DNA of 5,314 nt. Origin: an uncultured Oscillospiraceae bacterium. GTDB taxonomy: Bacteria > Bacillota > Clostridia > Oscillospirales > Oscillospiraceae. This document shows, in pieces, positions 4,576-5,314 of this stretch. The notes under the pieces were generated by a model, which was given only the letters and a program-made list of their open reading frames with translations, made no database searches and was not told where the DNA came from. Where the stretch lies: NCBI GenBank assembly GCA_905233785.1, contig CAJOCV010000187.1, positions 1 through 5,314 of the forward strand. Reading direction: 5' to 3'. The first letter of the stretch is position 1. Every line of letters starts with the position of its first letter. Both the position numbers and the translations under genes were made by a program.

Positions 4576-4634
4576 AACAGTATGAGAAGCGGACAACCGC
4601 TTTGGGATCGACAGTTTGAAAGGAGTTGGCACAA

Positions 4635-5180
4635 ATGAAGTTCACTTTCGCCGAGAAAAAGATGGGTTCCTCTGAGGAGTTGAGAGCCTATGCCGAAAAG
4701 AAGATCGGTAAGCTGGATCGTTTCTTTAAAACCGAGGCGGAGGCTTTCGTCACCTTCAGTCTTGAGCGCGGGCGCTTCCGGGCTGAGATCACCATCCACA
4801 ACAACGGCCTGTACTACCGTGCAAGCGAACTGACGAACGACATGTACGCATCCGTGGATTCGGGCGTCGCCGCGATCGAGCGGCAGATTCGCCGGAACAA
4901 GACCCGGCTGGAGAAGCGCCTGAGGGACGGAAGCCTGATGGAGCGTGACGCTGTGCCTGCCTTTGCGCCCTCCGAGGAGGAGCCGGATGATGAGTTCCAG
5001 ATCGTGCGCTCCAAGCGCTTTTCCATCAAGCCCATGTCCCCCGAGGAGGCTATTTTGCAGATGAACCTGCTGGATCACGAGTTCTTCGTTTTCCGCAATA
5101 TGGACGCCGAGGACGCTATCGCGGTCGTCTACAGACGCAAACAAGGCGGTTACGGCTTGATTTGCGATGACGGCGAATAA
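4635..5180 (+). CDS. hpf: Ribosome hibernation promoting factor, long form
   Basis: This 181-residue protein binds the 30S decoding region and, through its C-terminal domain, pairs ribosomes into inactive 100S dimers during slow growth or stress. The N-terminal HPF/RaiA-type domain covers about residues 1-98 (MKFTFAEKKMGSSEELRAYAEKKIGKLDRFF at the start; then the conserved basic helix IERQIRRNKTRLEKRL, 81-96). An acidic linker follows (about 99-120), then the C-terminal dimerisation domain (121-178), with IVRSKRFSIKPMSPEEAILQMNLLDHEFFVFRN and YRRKQGGYGLI. Only small oddities are seen: KQGGYGLICDD in place of the common KDGNYGLIEP. The ATG at 4635 has AAAGGAG (4619-4625) 9 nt upstream; an in-frame TTG at 4626 abuts the ribosome binding site and is rejected. 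It is monocistronic, with its own promoter and a strong terminator. Function and family are confident. Confidence 0.95.
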   Translation: MKFTFAEKKMGSSEELRAYAEKKIGKLDRFFKTEAEAFVTFSLERGRFRAEITIHNNGLYYRASELTNDMYASVDSGVAAIERQIRRNKTRLEKRLRDGSLMERDAVPAFAPSEEEPDDEFQIVRSKRFSIKPMSPEEAILQMNLLDHEFFVFRNMDAEDAIAVVYRRKQGGYGLICDDGE

Positions 5181-5185
5181 CATAT

Positions 5186-5219
5186 AACCGATGAGAGCTT
5201 CGGCTCTCATCGGTTTTTT
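5186..5219 (+). terminator. Rho-independent terminator of hpf
   Basis: AACCGATGAGAGC (5186-5198) pairs with GCTCTCATCGGTT (5203-5215) through a TTCG loop closed by C-G, the unusually stable cUUCGg tetraloop. A run of six T (5214-5219) follows or overlaps the stem base. It begins 5 nt after the hpf stop codon and should end the transcript efficiently. Confidence 0.95.
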
Positions 5220-5220
5220 G

Positions 5221-5258
5221 TAACTGTTCAGTCCCCATGCGAGGGGACTGAACAGTTA
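5221..5258. repeat. Perfect 16-bp inverted repeat just after the hpf terminator
   Basis: TAACTGTTCAGTCCCC (5221-5236) is the exact reverse complement of GGGGACTGAACAGTTA (5243-5258), with loop ATGCGA. It starts 2 nt after the terminator T-run. No T-run follows on either strand, so it is not a second terminator by the usual rule. It may be a palindromic repeat, a transposon scar, or a barrier to read-through. The only further structure to the window edge is a 7-bp pair CTCGCGC/GCGCGAG (5267-5273, 5295-5301) and the 12-bp palindrome GCGAGGCCTCGC (5297-5308). Confidence 0.8.
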
Positions 5259-5314
5259 GGGGGATACTCGCGCTTATCGCCCTTCGGTTGGTCGGCGCGA
5301 GGCCTCGCAGAGCT

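Noticed and set aside
4464..5210. Minus-strand open frame of 248 codons opposite hpf
   Set aside because: It starts inside the hpf terminator and covers a highly conserved housekeeping gene; no family features.
1..5314. CRISPR array, tRNA, rRNA or toxin-antitoxin system
   Set aside because: No regularly spaced direct repeats, no cloverleaf-like or ribosomal sequence, and no small gene pair with such features on either strand.

Overview
The window looks like a chromosomal accessory region of a Gram-positive gut-type Clostridia, most likely an Oscillospiraceae/Ruminococcaceae-like Firmicute. The evidence is a long-form hibernation factor, AGGAG-type ribosome binding sites, clostridial-style glycoside hydrolases, a MerR/flavin reductase/LtrA neighbourhood and a cyclophilin-like lipoprotein. 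Taxonomy is inferred from gene style only. All recognised genes lie on the + strand.

Region 1 (1-2139) is a carbohydrate-degradation block. It holds the 3' end of a family 3 glycoside hydrolase, a 327-bp non-coding stretch packed with hairpins, an intact alpha/beta-hydrolase (esterase), and, 2 nt further on, a family 2 glycoside hydrolase that is broken. The GH2 keeps its N-terminal sugar-binding and linker domains, then frameshifts and loses the whole catalytic barrel at a junction with unrelated DNA near 2016-2050.

Region 2 (about 2034-4486) is a flavin/redox block. A MerR-type promoter (19-bp spacer over an imperfect dyad) drives a MerR regulator, followed by a flavin reductase-like FMN-binding protein, a 50-codon remnant of an LtrA-family membrane protein, and a cyclophilin-like lipoprotein. 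Last comes a flavodoxin-fold (NADPH-dependent FMN reductase-like) gene, interrupted at codon 4 by an approximately 130-bp foldback element (MITE) and also cut short after about 43 native codons. Removing the MITE and one copy of its TA/TTA duplication restores the reading frame exactly, which is the clearest novel observation here.

Region 3 (4487-5314) carries the housekeeping gene hpf. It has an upstream TTTGTGA-N5-TCACAAA operator-like palindrome, an extended -10 promoter, a strong UUCG-capped terminator, and then a perfect 16-bp inverted repeat.

Three of the seven genes with a recognisable start inside the window are broken, each by a different lesion (frameshift with rearrangement, deletion, MITE insertion with truncation). 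The stretch between the sugar genes and hpf is therefore probably a decaying or rearranging segment. I found no CRISPR array, tRNA, rRNA or convincing new multi-gene defence system.
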